Positions 1 through 8,170 of a stretch of DNA of 64,000 nt are shown here, piece by piece (within the stretch, counting starts at the first letter, position 1; each line of letters opens with the position of its first letter). The DNA is from Streptomyces ruber (GTDB lineage Bacteria > Actinomycetota > Actinomycetes > Streptomycetales > Streptomycetaceae). Under the pieces are notes generated by a model. The model did not search any database. It saw only the letters and a program-made list of their open reading frames with translations, and was not told the origin of the DNA. A program made the translations under genes and the position numbers. The stretch spans positions 171,000-234,999 of the forward strand of contig NZ_BMQK01000011.1 in assembly GCF_014648075.1 (NCBI RefSeq), read 5' to 3'.

Positions 1-605
1 CGACCGACTCCATGGCGCCCACCATCGTGGCCGGGGACCGGATCCTCGCCGAGCGCGTCGACGGCGCCGCGATCCGGCGTGGCGACGTCGTCGTCTTCCG
101 GCAGGAGAGCTGGGGCGACCTGCCCATGGTCAAGAGGGTCGTCGCGGTCGGCGGTGACACGGTGGCCTGCTGTACGGGCGGCAGGCTGACGGTCAACGGC
201 AAGCAGATCGAGGAATCGTATCTTCCCGAGGGGGAGGACGCCGAGACCACGGGGATCCCGGAGATCACGGTGCCCGAGGGGCGGCTGTTCCTCCTCGGTG
301 ACGAGCGCAGCGGCTCCCTGGACTCCACCGCCCACCTCACGGAGGCCGGCAGCGGCACGGTGCCGCGTGCCTCCGTGGACGCGCGCGTCGACGCCGTCGT
401 CTGGCCGCTGGACGGCATGCTGGCCCGGCCCGCCGGCTTCGAGACGCTCGGGCCGCTGTCCGCCCCCGGGCCGCTGCGAACCGTCACGGTGGCCGTCGTG
501 GCGGGCGCGGTGCTCGTCCTGGGCGGCGCCGCGTACGGGCCGGTCGCGCGAGGTCTGGGCGGACGCGCCCGTGCGAGCCGGACACGGCAGGCCGATGTGC
601 GCTGA
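1..605 (+). CDS. lepB: Type I signal peptidase, 5' end outside window
   Basis: Membrane-anchored serine/lysine peptidase that removes signal peptides from exported proteins on the outer face of the membrane. The reading frame is open from the first complete codon; the triplets before the ATG at 12 read T-D-S-M, which is the catalytic-serine box (nucleophile Ser codon at 9-11), so the true start and N-terminal membrane anchor lie upstream of the window. The general-base Lys sits in PMVKRVVAVGGD, and the later family box appears as LLGDERSGSLDS. A hydrophobic stretch near the end (VAVVAGAVLVLGG) is a C-terminal membrane segment, as in several Streptomyces Sip paralogues. Streptomyces carry four sip genes in a row; this would be the last one, judging by the genes that follow. 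The family call is firm; which paralogue it is remains inference. Confidence 0.9.
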   Translation, partial: TDSMAPTIVAGDRILAERVDGAAIRRGDVVVFRQESWGDLPMVKRVVAVGGDTVACCTGGRLTVNGKQIEESYLPEGEDAETTGIPEITVPEGRLFLLGDERSGSLDSTAHLTEAGSGTVPRASVDARVDAVVWPLDGMLARPAGFETLGPLSAPGPLRTVTVAVVAGAVLVLGGAAYGPVARGLGGRARASRTRQADVR

Positions 606-770
606 TCCGCCGTCCCACCCGCACCCGGGGACGCGGCCGGCGGCCGGTCCGGAACCGGCCGCAAGGGCGGGCACGGCGGCCGGAGACCCGGAAGCGACGG
701 TACGGGCCCGGATGGGCATGCTTACGGAGGCGGGGCCGCCCGGAAGGTGCCCGGGGCAGGTGTGTGAGAG

Positions 771-1343
771 GTGACCCGGGAGGCGGACGGCAACGGTGAG
801 TGCGAGGCGACCGGAGGGGTGCGGGAGGTGACCGGGGATGTTGTGCGGGAGGTGGCCGGTGACGGTGTGCGCAAGGTGGCGCGGGTGGTGCTTCTCGACC
901 CGCGGCACCGCATCCTGCTGCTCCACGGGCACGAACCGGACGATCTCGCCGACGACTGGTGGTTCACACCCGGCGGCGGGGTCGAGGGCGACGAGACCCG
1001 GGAGGAGGCCGCTCTGCGGGAACTCGCCGAGGAGACCGGCATCACCGAGGTCGAGCTCGGCCCCGTGCTGTGGCGCCGCAGGTGCTCCTTCCCGTTCGCG
1101 GGCCGCCGCTGGGACCAGGACGAGTGGTACTACCTGGCCCGTACGAGCCAGACCGTGACCGGGGCCACCGCGCTGACCGACCTGGAGCGACGCAGCGTCG
1201 CCGGAGCGCGCTGGTGGACGTGTCAGGAACTGACCCGGTCACATGAGACGGTGTATCCGACCAGACTCGCCGAGCTGCTGCGCAGGTTGCTCGACGAAGG
1301 TCCTCCGGCCAGGCCCGAGATCCTCGACACGGAAATCGTCTAG
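771..1343 (+). CDS. Nudix hydrolase
   Basis: Hydrolyses nucleoside diphosphate-linked compounds; the true substrate is unknown. The Nudix box is complete: GGVEGDETREEAALRELAEE followed by TGI, matching G-x5-E-x7-REUxEExGU. About 190 aa from the GTG at 771. The start is uncertain: before the fold begins at VARVVLLD the sequence repeats the unit V-R-(E/K)-V-(T/A)-G-D about three times (819-880), supplying many in-frame GTG codons (819, 828, 843, 852), and no strong Shine-Dalgarno marks 771. GGAGG at 813-817 would suit the GTG at 828. It lies between the signal peptidase and the DUF2469 gene, the usual place for a MutT-like gene in this genus. Confidence 0.85.
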   Translation: MTREADGNGECEATGGVREVTGDVVREVAGDGVRKVARVVLLDPRHRILLLHGHEPDDLADDWWFTPGGGVEGDETREEAALRELAEETGITEVELGPVLWRRRCSFPFAGRRWDQDEWYYLARTSQTVTGATALTDLERRSVAGARWWTCQELTRSHETVYPTRLAELLRRLLDEGPPARPEILDTEIV

Positions 1344-1398
1344 TGGCTCACGGGGCTGACGCACAATAGGGGGACGCACGGCTGAAGGGGAACATGCC

Positions 1399-1707
1399 AT
1401 GAGCGCCGAGGACCTCGAGAAGTACGAGACCGAGATGGAGCTCAAGCTCTACCGGGAGTACCGAGACGTCGTCGGTCTGTTCAAATACGTGATCGAGACC
1501 GAGCGGCGTTTCTATCTGACCAACGACTACGAGATGCAGGTGCACTCGGTCCAGGGCGAAGTGTTCTTCGAGGTGTCGATGGCGGATGCCTGGGTGTGGG
1601 ACATGTACCGGCCGGCTCGGTTCGTCAAACAGGTACGCGTTCTCACGTTCAAGGACGTGAACATCGAGGAGCTCAACAAGAGCGACCTCGAACTTCCGGG
1701 CGGCTGA
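1399..1707 (+). CDS. DUF2469 family protein
   Basis: A 102-aa protein of unknown function, highly conserved in Actinobacteria. It begins MSAEDLEKYETEMELKLYRE and contains the aromatic-rich core RRFYLTNDYEM and DAWVWDMYRP. There is no signal peptide or membrane segment, so it should be cytoplasmic. The ATG at 1399 follows a GAAGGGGA ribosome-binding site. It is always found near yraN/comM/dprA in Streptomyces (from memory), but nothing in the sequence gives a reaction or partner. Confidence 0.85.
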   Translation: MSAEDLEKYETEMELKLYREYRDVVGLFKYVIETERRFYLTNDYEMQVHSVQGEVFFEVSMADAWVWDMYRPARFVKQVRVLTFKDVNIEELNKSDLELPGG

Positions 1708-1888
1708 GCGGAAGGCTGAGCGGGCGGGGTGGCGCGCTGACGCGGCGCAGCCCGTGGTGCAGCCCCCGCCGTGCAGTGCGCCGCTCACCCGCATGGGTGA
1801 GCGGGTTCTCCACAAGTGAGCGCTCGTCCACCAAGATCCACCAGCGGGCTGATCCGCCTTCAGTGTGGGCGCCGGAGGTGGTGCCGAC

Positions 1889-2260
1889 ATGAGCACAGCG
1901 AAGGCGCGCGGCGCGCTCGGCAGGTACGGGGAGGAGCTGGCCGCCCGACGGCTGGCCGAAGCGGGGATGACGGTCCTGCGGCGCAACTGGCGCTGCGGAA
2001 GGACCGGCGAGATCGACATCGTGGCGCGTGACGGGGACGCGCTGGTCGTCTGCGAGGTCAAGACCCGCAGGGCGGGGTCGTTCGTCCACCCCATGGCCGC
2101 GGTGACGCCCGCCAAGGCGGAGCGCCTGCGCGGCCTGGCGGAGCGCTGGCTCCAGGAGCACGGGGGAGCACCGCCCGGCGGCGTCCGCGTCGACGTGGTC
2201 GGGGTGTCGCTCCCCGACCGCGGCGCCCCCTTCGTGGAGCACGTCAGGGGGGTGGCCTGA
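1889..2260 (+). CDS. yraN: YraN family (UPF0102) endonuclease-like protein
   Basis: A 123-aa protein with a Holliday-junction-resolvase/restriction-endonuclease type fold. The nuclease-like core is visible as RTGEIDIVARDGDALVVCEVKTR, with the E-x-D and E-V-K residues that form the metal site in this superfamily. The ATG at 1889 is chosen over an in-frame GTG at 1865 because GGAGGTGG lies just upstream (1873-1880). Its stop codon overlaps the comM start (TGATG at 2258-2262), so yraN, comM and dprA form a translationally coupled operon. Biochemical function of the family is unsettled; linkage to comM and dprA suggests DNA processing. Confidence 0.88.
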   Translation: MSTAKARGALGRYGEELAARRLAEAGMTVLRRNWRCGRTGEIDIVARDGDALVVCEVKTRRAGSFVHPMAAVTPAKAERLRGLAERWLQEHGGAPPGGVRVDVVGVSLPDRGAPFVEHVRGVA

Positions 2261-3882
2261 TGGGTTTCGCCCGTACGTGCTCGGTGGCGCTGGTGGGCGT
2301 CGAGGGCGTCCTCGTGGAGGTGCAGGCCGACCTGGAGCCGGGGGTCGCGGCGTTCACCCTGGTGGGACTGCCGGACAAGAGCCTGACCGAGAGCAGGGAC
2401 CGGGTGCGGGCGGCGGTGGTGAACTCCGGCGCCGAGTGGCCCCAGAAGAAGCTCACCGTCGGGCTGAGTCCCGCGTCGGTGCCCAAGGCGGGCAGCGGCT
2501 TCGACCTCGCCGTGGCGTGCGCCGTCCTCGGCGCCGCCGAGCGGATCGATCCGAGGGTGCTCGCCGACATCGTGATGATCGGGGAGCTGGGGCTCGACGG
2601 CCGGGTGCGGCCGGTGCGTGGCGTCCTGCCCGCCGTGCTGGCCGCCGCCGACGCGGGCTACGAGCAGGTCGTGGTTCCGGAGTGCGCGGCGGCGGAGGCC
2701 GCGCTGGTGCCGGGGGTCTCCGTGCTGGGTGTGCGCAGCCTGCGCCAGCTCATCGCGGTACTGACGGACGAACCGGTACCCGACGAGGAACCGGGCGACG
2801 GGCGCCCGGATCCGCTGCTGGCGGGGCTGCGCATGCCCGGTGTGGGCGCCGCCACGGGCATGCACGCCGTGGGCGCCGCACAGCACGACCAGGGGCACGA
2901 CCTCGCCGACGTCGTCGGGCAGCTCCCGGCGCGGACCGCCGTGGAGGTCGCGGCGGCCGGCGGGCACCACCTGTTGCTGCAGGGACCGCCGGGCGCGGGC
3001 AAGACCATGCTCGCCGAGCGGCTCCCGGCCGTCCTGCCGGCGCTGACCCGTCAGGAGTCGCTGGAGGTCACGGCGGTCCACTCGGTGGCGGGCCTGCTCC
3101 CCGCGGGGAAGCCGATGGTCGACACGCCGCCGTACTGCGCACCCCACCACTCGGCCACGATGCAGGCACTCGTCGGCGGAGGGCAGGGCATCGCACGGCC
3201 GGGAGCGGTGTCGCTCGCCCACCGCGGGGTGCTCTTCCTGGACGAGGCGCCCGAGTTCAGCGGTCAGGTGCTGGACGCGTTGCGTCAGCCCCTGGAGAGC
3301 GGGCACGTGGTGATCGCCCGCAGTGCGGGGGTGGTGCGGTTCCCGGCGCGGTTCCTGATGGTGCTCGCCGCCAATCCGTGCCCCTGCGGCCGGTTCTCGC
3401 TCAGGGACGACCTGTGCGACTGCCCGCCCGCGTCCGTCCGCCGCTATCAGTCCCGGCTCTCCGGGCCCCTGCTCGACCGCGTCGACCTCCGGGTCGAGGT
3501 CGAAGCCGTCACCCGCGCGGAGCTGACGGAGCGAGGGGCGCACGGTGAGTCCACGGCGGTGGTCGCCGACCGGATCAGGGCGGCCAGGGAACGGGCGGCG
3601 CTGCGGCTGGCCGGCACGCCCTGGCGGACCAACAGCGAGCTCCCCGGGCGGGAGCTGCGCAGCCGGTGGCACGCGACGCCCGGCGCGATGGACGCCGCCG
3701 AGCGCGGACTGGAGCGCGGCGTGCTGACCGCTCGCGGCCTCGACCGGGTGCTGCGGGTCGCCTGGACCGTCGCCGACCTCGTGGGGCACGACCGCCCCGA
3801 CGCCATGGACGTCGCACTCGCCCTGCAGCTGCGCACCGGTGTCTCCCGCGGAGCACCCATGGCGATCGGGGCGCTGTCATGA
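2260..3882 (+). CDS. comM: ComM/YifB-type Mg-chelatase-like AAA+ ATPase
   Basis: A 540-aa AAA+ ATPase. In naturally competent bacteria ComM is a hexameric helicase that promotes branch migration during integration of incoming DNA; its job in Streptomyces is less clear. An N-terminal ribosomal-S5-like ChlI domain (about residues 20-140) precedes the ATPase domain with Walker A GPPGAGKT and Walker B GVLFLDEAPEF. The zinc-binding-like CPCGRFS...CDCPP segment typical of the family is present, and a C-terminal Mg-chelatase domain completes the protein. It is coupled at both ends: 1-bp overlap with yraN and ATGA overlap with dprA. Confidence 0.93.
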   Translation: MGFARTCSVALVGVEGVLVEVQADLEPGVAAFTLVGLPDKSLTESRDRVRAAVVNSGAEWPQKKLTVGLSPASVPKAGSGFDLAVACAVLGAAERIDPRVLADIVMIGELGLDGRVRPVRGVLPAVLAAADAGYEQVVVPECAAAEAALVPGVSVLGVRSLRQLIAVLTDEPVPDEEPGDGRPDPLLAGLRMPGVGAATGMHAVGAAQHDQGHDLADVVGQLPARTAVEVAAAGGHHLLLQGPPGAGKTMLAERLPAVLPALTRQESLEVTAVHSVAGLLPAGKPMVDTPPYCAPHHSATMQALVGGGQGIARPGAVSLAHRGVLFLDEAPEFSGQVLDALRQPLESGHVVIARSAGVVRFPARFLMVLAANPCPCGRFSLRDDLCDCPPASVRRYQSRLSGPLLDRVDLRVEVEAVTRAELTERGAHGESTAVVADRIRAARERAALRLAGTPWRTNSELPGRELRSRWHATPGAMDAAERGLERGVLTARGLDRVLRVAWTVADLVGHDRPDAMDVALALQLRTGVSRGAPMAIGALS

Positions 3883-5141
3883 GCCGGGCTGCCGGGAGGA
3901 GCGGGGAGGATCCTGGGGCCGGGACCGGTGTGTCCCGCGGGGTGACCTCCGCCGAGCGGCTCGACCGGATCTTCCTCGCCCGGGTCCTCGAACCGGGGGA
4001 CGAACTCGGCGGGCGGTGGCTGCGGGAGCTGGGTGTCCGCGCGGTGGCGCGGCAGCTCACCCGGCGCGACGCACCGCTGCCGGGCATGCCGGACGAGGGG
4101 CCGTCGTCCGGAGGCCGGAACGGCGGCCGGCTGCCCGGGGTGTCGGACAAGCGGTGGGCGGGCCTGTGCGCCCGCGCCGAGCGAGCCGACCCCGAGCGGG
4201 ACCTGGCCCTCGCACGGCGGGCCGGTGCCCGGTTCGTCTGCCCCGGCGACGGGGAGTGGCCCGGGCAGCTGGACGACCTGGGGGACGCGCGGCCCGTCGG
4301 GCTGTGGGTGCGCGGCCGGGCGAGCCTGCGGATGTGGGCCCTGCGGTCCGTCGCCGTCGTGGGGGCCAGGGCCTGCACCGAGTACGGGGCCCACATGGCG
4401 GCCGTGCTGGGAGCGGACCTCGCCGAACGGGGTTGGGTCGTCGTGTCCGGCGGCGCCTACGGGGTGGACGCGGCCGCCCATCGCGGAGCCCTGGGTGCCG
4501 GCGGTGCCACCGTCGCCGTACTGGCCTGCGGGGTGGACCAGGCCTATCCCCGCGGGCACACCGAGCTGATCGGCAGGATCGCGGACCAGGGGCTGGTGGT
4601 GGGGGAGCTGGCGCCGGGCGAACACCCCACGCCCGGCCGCTTCATCCTCAGGAACCGGGTCATCGCCGCGCTCACCCGCGGCACCGTGGTCGTAGAGGCC
4701 GCGTACCGCAGCGGCGCACTCGCCACCGCGCGCGCCGCACAGCGTCTCGGGCGCTTCACGATGGGTGTGCCCGGACCGGCGACCAGCGGGCTGTCGGCGG
4801 GCGTGCACGAGCTGCTGCGCGGCGACGCGGTGCTGGTCACCGACGCCGCCGAGATCGCCGAACTGGTGGGGGACATGGGAGAGCTGGCACCCGACCGGCG
4901 CGGTCCGGTCCTGCCGCGCGACCTGCTCGCTCCCGGCGCCCTCGCTGTGCTCGCCGCGGTCCCGGCCGACCGGGCCGCGCCGGTCGAGGAGATCGCCCGC
5001 GGTGCCGGCACGACGGCCGACGACACGGTCGGGAGGCTGTACGAGCTCCGAGCGCTTGGTCATGTCGAACGACACGGCGACGGTTGGAAGTTGACACGCC
5101 AGGCCATGATCTCCGTCTCATCGGATCGGGGAGGACGCTGA
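3879..5141 (+). CDS. dprA: DNA-processing protein DprA
   Basis: A Rossmann-fold ssDNA-binding protein that loads RecA during uptake or conjugative recombination. The core reads VAVVGARACTEYG, VVSGGAYGVDAAAHRGAL and GELAPGEHPTPGRFILRNR, all diagnostic DprA motifs. The last 60 or so residues form a winged-helix-like region (PVEEIARGAGTTADDTVGRLYELRAL, here written in parts: PVEEIARGAG and RLYELRALGH). 420 aa from the ATG at 3879, which overlaps the comM stop as ATGA. The frame is open well upstream, but that part lies inside comM. The gene is followed by 273 bp with no gene before whiG. Confidence 0.94.
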   Translation: MSRAAGRSGEDPGAGTGVSRGVTSAERLDRIFLARVLEPGDELGGRWLRELGVRAVARQLTRRDAPLPGMPDEGPSSGGRNGGRLPGVSDKRWAGLCARAERADPERDLALARRAGARFVCPGDGEWPGQLDDLGDARPVGLWVRGRASLRMWALRSVAVVGARACTEYGAHMAAVLGADLAERGWVVVSGGAYGVDAAAHRGALGAGGATVAVLACGVDQAYPRGHTELIGRIADQGLVVGELAPGEHPTPGRFILRNRVIAALTRGTVVVEAAYRSGALATARAAQRLGRFTMGVPGPATSGLSAGVHELLRGDAVLVTDAAEIAELVGDMGELAPDRRGPVLPRDLLAPGALAVLAAVPADRAAPVEEIARGAGTTADDTVGRLYELRALGHVERHGDGWKLTRQAMISVSSDRGGR

Positions 5142-5414
5142 CCCGACGTGTTCGGCCGTCCGGGCGACCGCTCCGACAGCCGGTCGGTTCATGGGAGTTG
5201 ACACGTCCCGAGGGCCGCGCACGGCTGCGGACGCAGCCCGGGGGAGCACCCGGCGGAACGAATCTGCGCACGCGGGTTCCCGTTCCCTTCGCGCACCGCG
5301 ACGCTCCAGTCACGCTACGCTCACGTGAAATCCCGACGCAGGCGGCAACTCGGCACCACCCCGACACCTCGCGCAGGCATCACCAGTTCACGGCAGAACG
5401 GCACAAGGCGACGA

Positions 5415-6251
5415 ATGCCCCAGCACACCTCCGGGTCCGATCGGGCGGCAGTTCCCCCCACCGCCCGCGTCGGGGTGCGCCCTCCGGCCCCCGAGACGCT
5501 CGACGAGCTGTGGCGCTCGTACAAGGCGACCGGTGACGAGCGACTGCGCGAGCAGCTGATCCTGCACTACTCGCCGCTGGTCAAGTACGTCGCGGGCCGG
5601 GTGAGCGTGGGCCTGCCGGCCAACGTCGAGCAGGCGGACTTCGTGTCGTCCGGGGTGTTCGGACTGATCGACGCCATCGAGAAGTTCGACATCGACCGCG
5701 AGATCAAGTTCGAGACGTACGCGATCACCCGGATCCGCGGCGCGATGATCGACGAGCTGCGGGCGCTGGACTGGATCCCCCGCTCGGTCCGGCAGAAGGC
5801 GCGCAACGTCGAGCGGGCGTACGCGACCCTGGAGGCACGGCTGCGGCGCACCCCGTCCGAGGCCGAGGTGGCCGCCGAGATGGGTATCGCGGTGGAGGAT
5901 CTCCATGCCGTGTTCAGCCAGCTGTCGCTGGCCAACGTCGTGGCGCTGGAGGAACTGCTGCATGTCGGCGGCGAGGGCGGCGACCGGCTCAGCCTGATGG
6001 ACACGCTGGAGGACACCGCCGCCGACGACCCCGTGGAGGTCGCCGAGGACCGGGAGCTGCGGCGGTTCCTGGCGCGGGCGATCAACACGCTGCCCGAGCG
6101 CGAGAAGACGGTCGTCACGCTGTACTACTACGAGGGCCTCACCCTCGCGGAGATCGGCAACGTCCTCGGCGTGACCGAGAGCAGAGTCAGTCAGATCCAC
6201 ACCAAGTCCGTGCTCCAGCTACGCGCGAAGCTGGCGAGTTTCGGCCGCTGA
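5415..6251 (+). CDS. whiG: RNA polymerase sigma factor WhiG (FliA-type)
   Basis: Sigma factor that commits aerial hyphae to sporulation; it drives whiH and whiI and is held inactive by the anti-sigma RsiG with cyclic di-GMP (established in Streptomyces). The 278-aa protein starts MPQHTSGSDRAA and is near identical to remembered WhiG sequences throughout. Region 2 (SPLVKYVAGRVSVGLPANVE, FGLIDAIEKFD), region 3 and region 4 (LAEIGNVLGVTESRVSQIH) are all intact. The ATG at 5415 follows AAGGCGACGA; the frame is open upstream to 5325 but that part is not conserved-looking. Transcribed alone: dprA ends 273 bp before it and a separate TetR gene follows. Confidence 0.97.
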   Translation: MPQHTSGSDRAAVPPTARVGVRPPAPETLDELWRSYKATGDERLREQLILHYSPLVKYVAGRVSVGLPANVEQADFVSSGVFGLIDAIEKFDIDREIKFETYAITRIRGAMIDELRALDWIPRSVRQKARNVERAYATLEARLRRTPSEAEVAAEMGIAVEDLHAVFSQLSLANVVALEELLHVGGEGGDRLSLMDTLEDTAADDPVEVAEDRELRRFLARAINTLPEREKTVVTLYYYEGLTLAEIGNVLGVTESRVSQIHTKSVLQLRAKLASFGR

Positions 6252-6312
6252 GGTGGGCTGACGCGGTTCGGTCGGGCCCGGCGGCTCCCGCCGCCGGTGA
6301 ACTCTCCGTAAA

Positions 6313-6903
6313 GTGGTTGACGTGCCAAGGATCCGAGCGGCCTCCGTGGCCGAGCACCGTTCGATGCAGCGTGCCGCCCTGCTGGACGCGGCGCGATCCC
6401 TCCTGTCCGAGGGTGGGACGGACGCGTTGACGTTCCCCGCGCTGGCCGAGCGCACGGGACTCGCGCGGTCGTCCGTGTACGAGTACTTCCGCTCGCGGGC
6501 CGCCGTGGTGGAGGAACTCTGCGAGGTCGACTTCCCCGTCTGGGCGGCCGAGGTCGAGATGGCCATGGCCGAGGAGGACACCTCCGAGGGCAAGGTCGAG
6601 GCGTATGTGCGGCGACAGCTGGCGCTGGTCGGCGACCGGCGGCACCGGGCCGTCGTCGCGATCTCGGCGAGCGAGCTGGACGCGGGAGCGCGCGAGAAGA
6701 TCAGAGCCGCCCACGGCGGACTCGTCGCCATGATCGTCGAGGCTCTCGGGGCCATGGGGCACGCACAGCCGCGGCTGGCCGCGATGCTGCTCCAGGGCGT
6801 GGTCGACGCGGCCGTGCGGCGTATCGAGCTGGGCGCGGCGGAGGACCCCCAGGCGATCACCGAAGCGGCGGTCGCGATGGCCCTGCGGGGGGTCAGGGGC
6901 TGA
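6313..6903 (+). CDS. TetR/AcrR family transcriptional regulator
   Basis: A one-component repressor of about 196 aa. The N-terminal helix-turn-helix domain is clear: RAALLDAARSLLSEGG, FPALAERTGLARSSVYEYF. The C-terminal ligand-binding half is alpha-helical and has no recognisable ligand signature. The GTG at 6313 is given; a second in-frame GTG at 6322 (VPRIRAAS) is a plausible alternative, and neither has a strong ribosome-binding site. It lies 61 bp after whiG and converges on the M23 peptidase gene. The targets cannot be told from the sequence. Confidence 0.85.
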   Translation: MVDVPRIRAASVAEHRSMQRAALLDAARSLLSEGGTDALTFPALAERTGLARSSVYEYFRSRAAVVEELCEVDFPVWAAEVEMAMAEEDTSEGKVEAYVRRQLALVGDRRHRAVVAISASELDAGAREKIRAAHGGLVAMIVEALGAMGHAQPRLAAMLLQGVVDAAVRRIELGAAEDPQAITEAAVAMALRGVRG

Positions 6904-7048
6904 GCAGGGGCGCGCGTCGGGGCGCGCGGTGCCGGGTTCCGGCCCGGGCGCGGCTCCCTGACCGTACTCCGGCGGGCTCCCCGGCACACGCCGTGTGTAT
7001 GCGGGTGGCGGTCCGTCCCCCGGTCGCCCGGCGCCGTGTCGCCGGTGC

Positions 7049-7897
7049 TCATGATCCGGGTTCCGGCACTCCGGCCACCGGCAGCAGACGCGACGGCCCC
7101 CCGCGCAGGAGCGACGGAGGAAGCAGGGACAACGGGTCCAGATACGCGTCCGCCCTGAGCAGGCCCCAGTGCAGGCAGGACGACGGGCAGTGGGGCCTGC
7201 CCGGGGTGGACGCGTCCGCCTCCAGGGCGCCCAGGATGTCGCCGGCCGCCACCTCGTCCCCCTTCGCCACCGCTGCCCGGACCGGGCCGTAGGTCGTCCG
7301 CAGGGGTGGCTCGCCCGTGCCGGTCAGCTCCACCGACACCACTCCGCGCCCCGCGACCCGGCCCGCGAACGACACCCGGCCCGGTGCGACGGCCCGTACC
7401 GGCGCACCCGGGGCCGCCGCGAGGTCCACTCCCCGGTGTCCCCGGCCGTACGGCGTCGCCGGTGGCTCCCAGCCCCGCACGACCCGGGGCCGGGAGCCAC
7501 CCGGTCCCACGGGCCAGATGCGCCCGAGGACCGGCACCGCCCCGCCGCTCCCGGGCCGCGCGCGTCCGGGAGGCGCCGGCCCCGCTGCCCCGGCCGACTT
7601 CGTCCCGGCCGGTTCCGTCCCGGCCGGTTCGGTCCGGGGCGGCTCCGCGCTGGCCGGTTCGGTCCCGGCCGGTTCGGTCCTGGTGGGCTCCGTCCCGGTG
7701 GGCTCTGCCTCGGTCGGGTCCGCCCCTGCCCACCTCATCACAGTCGTCCCGCCGCCGTGGACGCTCCCGCCGCCACTCGCCCAGGCCGTCGCCACCCCCG
7801 GTGGGAGCACGCCCAGGAGGGTGACGGCCACGCCCGACAGCAGGGCCGGCAGTGCTCGCATCCATCGTTTAGTCCACGCACATCGCCTCGCTCGCAT
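7049..7897 (-). CDS. Secreted M23 (LytM-type) metallopeptidase
   Basis: Predicted extracellular peptidoglycan endopeptidase of 282 aa. The N-terminus carries basic residues (RARR, KRW) followed by the hydrophobic stretch ALPALLSGVAVTLLGVLPPG and an AWA-S-like cleavage region. Next comes a low-complexity linker built on (T/A)-E-P-A-G pentapeptides, then the catalytic domain with zinc ligands in GHRGVDLAA (H-x3-D) and CLHWG (H-x-H equivalent, first His replaced by Cys-Leu context as is common at the end of this domain). The ATG at 7897 is chosen for its basic N-region; the ATG at 7861 is a possible alternative, and neither has a good ribosome-binding site. It is transcribed divergently from rpsB and converges on the TetR gene. 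Confidence 0.85.
   Translation of the reverse strand: MRARRCAWTKRWMRALPALLSGVAVTLLGVLPPGVATAWASGGGSVHGGGTTVMRWAGADPTEAEPTGTEPTRTEPAGTEPASAEPPRTEPAGTEPAGTKSAGAAGPAPPGRARPGSGGAVPVLGRIWPVGPGGSRPRVVRGWEPPATPYGRGHRGVDLAAAPGAPVRAVAPGRVSFAGRVAGRGVVSVELTGTGEPPLRTTYGPVRAAVAKGDEVAAGDILGALEADASTPGRPHCPSSCLHWGLLRADAYLDPLSLLPPSLLRGGPSRLLPVAGVPEPGS
7601..7725. repeat. 15-bp tandem repeat in M23 peptidase linker
   Basis: Imperfect 15-bp units resembling GGTTCGGTCCCGGCC recur about eight times. On the minus strand they encode the pentapeptide T-E-P-A-G with variants (TEPTG, AEPPR, TKSAG). The period keeps the reading frame, so copy-number change would lengthen or shorten the linker between signal peptide and peptidase domain without inactivating the gene. 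Confidence 0.8.
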
Positions 7898-8170
7898 GGG
7901 AGAACCATGGCGCGGACAAGGCGGTCGCCGTGGCGGTCTGTGGGGCACCGGCCCGTTGTGGATATCGGCGTCACCCGGTACCTCGCCGGTCCCGTACACT
8001 TCTGGTGGCGACCCGGGCCACCGGGTCGACTTCGCACGCCCCGGTACGAGGCCACGGCAGTGGCTCGTATCCGCGCCCCTCGGTCCTTCGCGGCACGGCG
8101 CACCGCGGGCGTCAGGCGCGGGTGCCGTCCGGCATCCGCGGCACAACCGAGATTCTCAAGGAGAACGGCC

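Noticed and set aside
1348..3789. 813-codon ORF on the minus strand opposite DUF2469, yraN and comM
   Set aside because: Shadow of GC-rich genes: no domain, Arg/His/Gly-rich translation, and well-known genes on the other strand.
5195..5200. TTGACA as a -35 element for whiG
   Set aside because: No -10-like hexamer at 16-18 bp; the whiG start is over 200 bp away.
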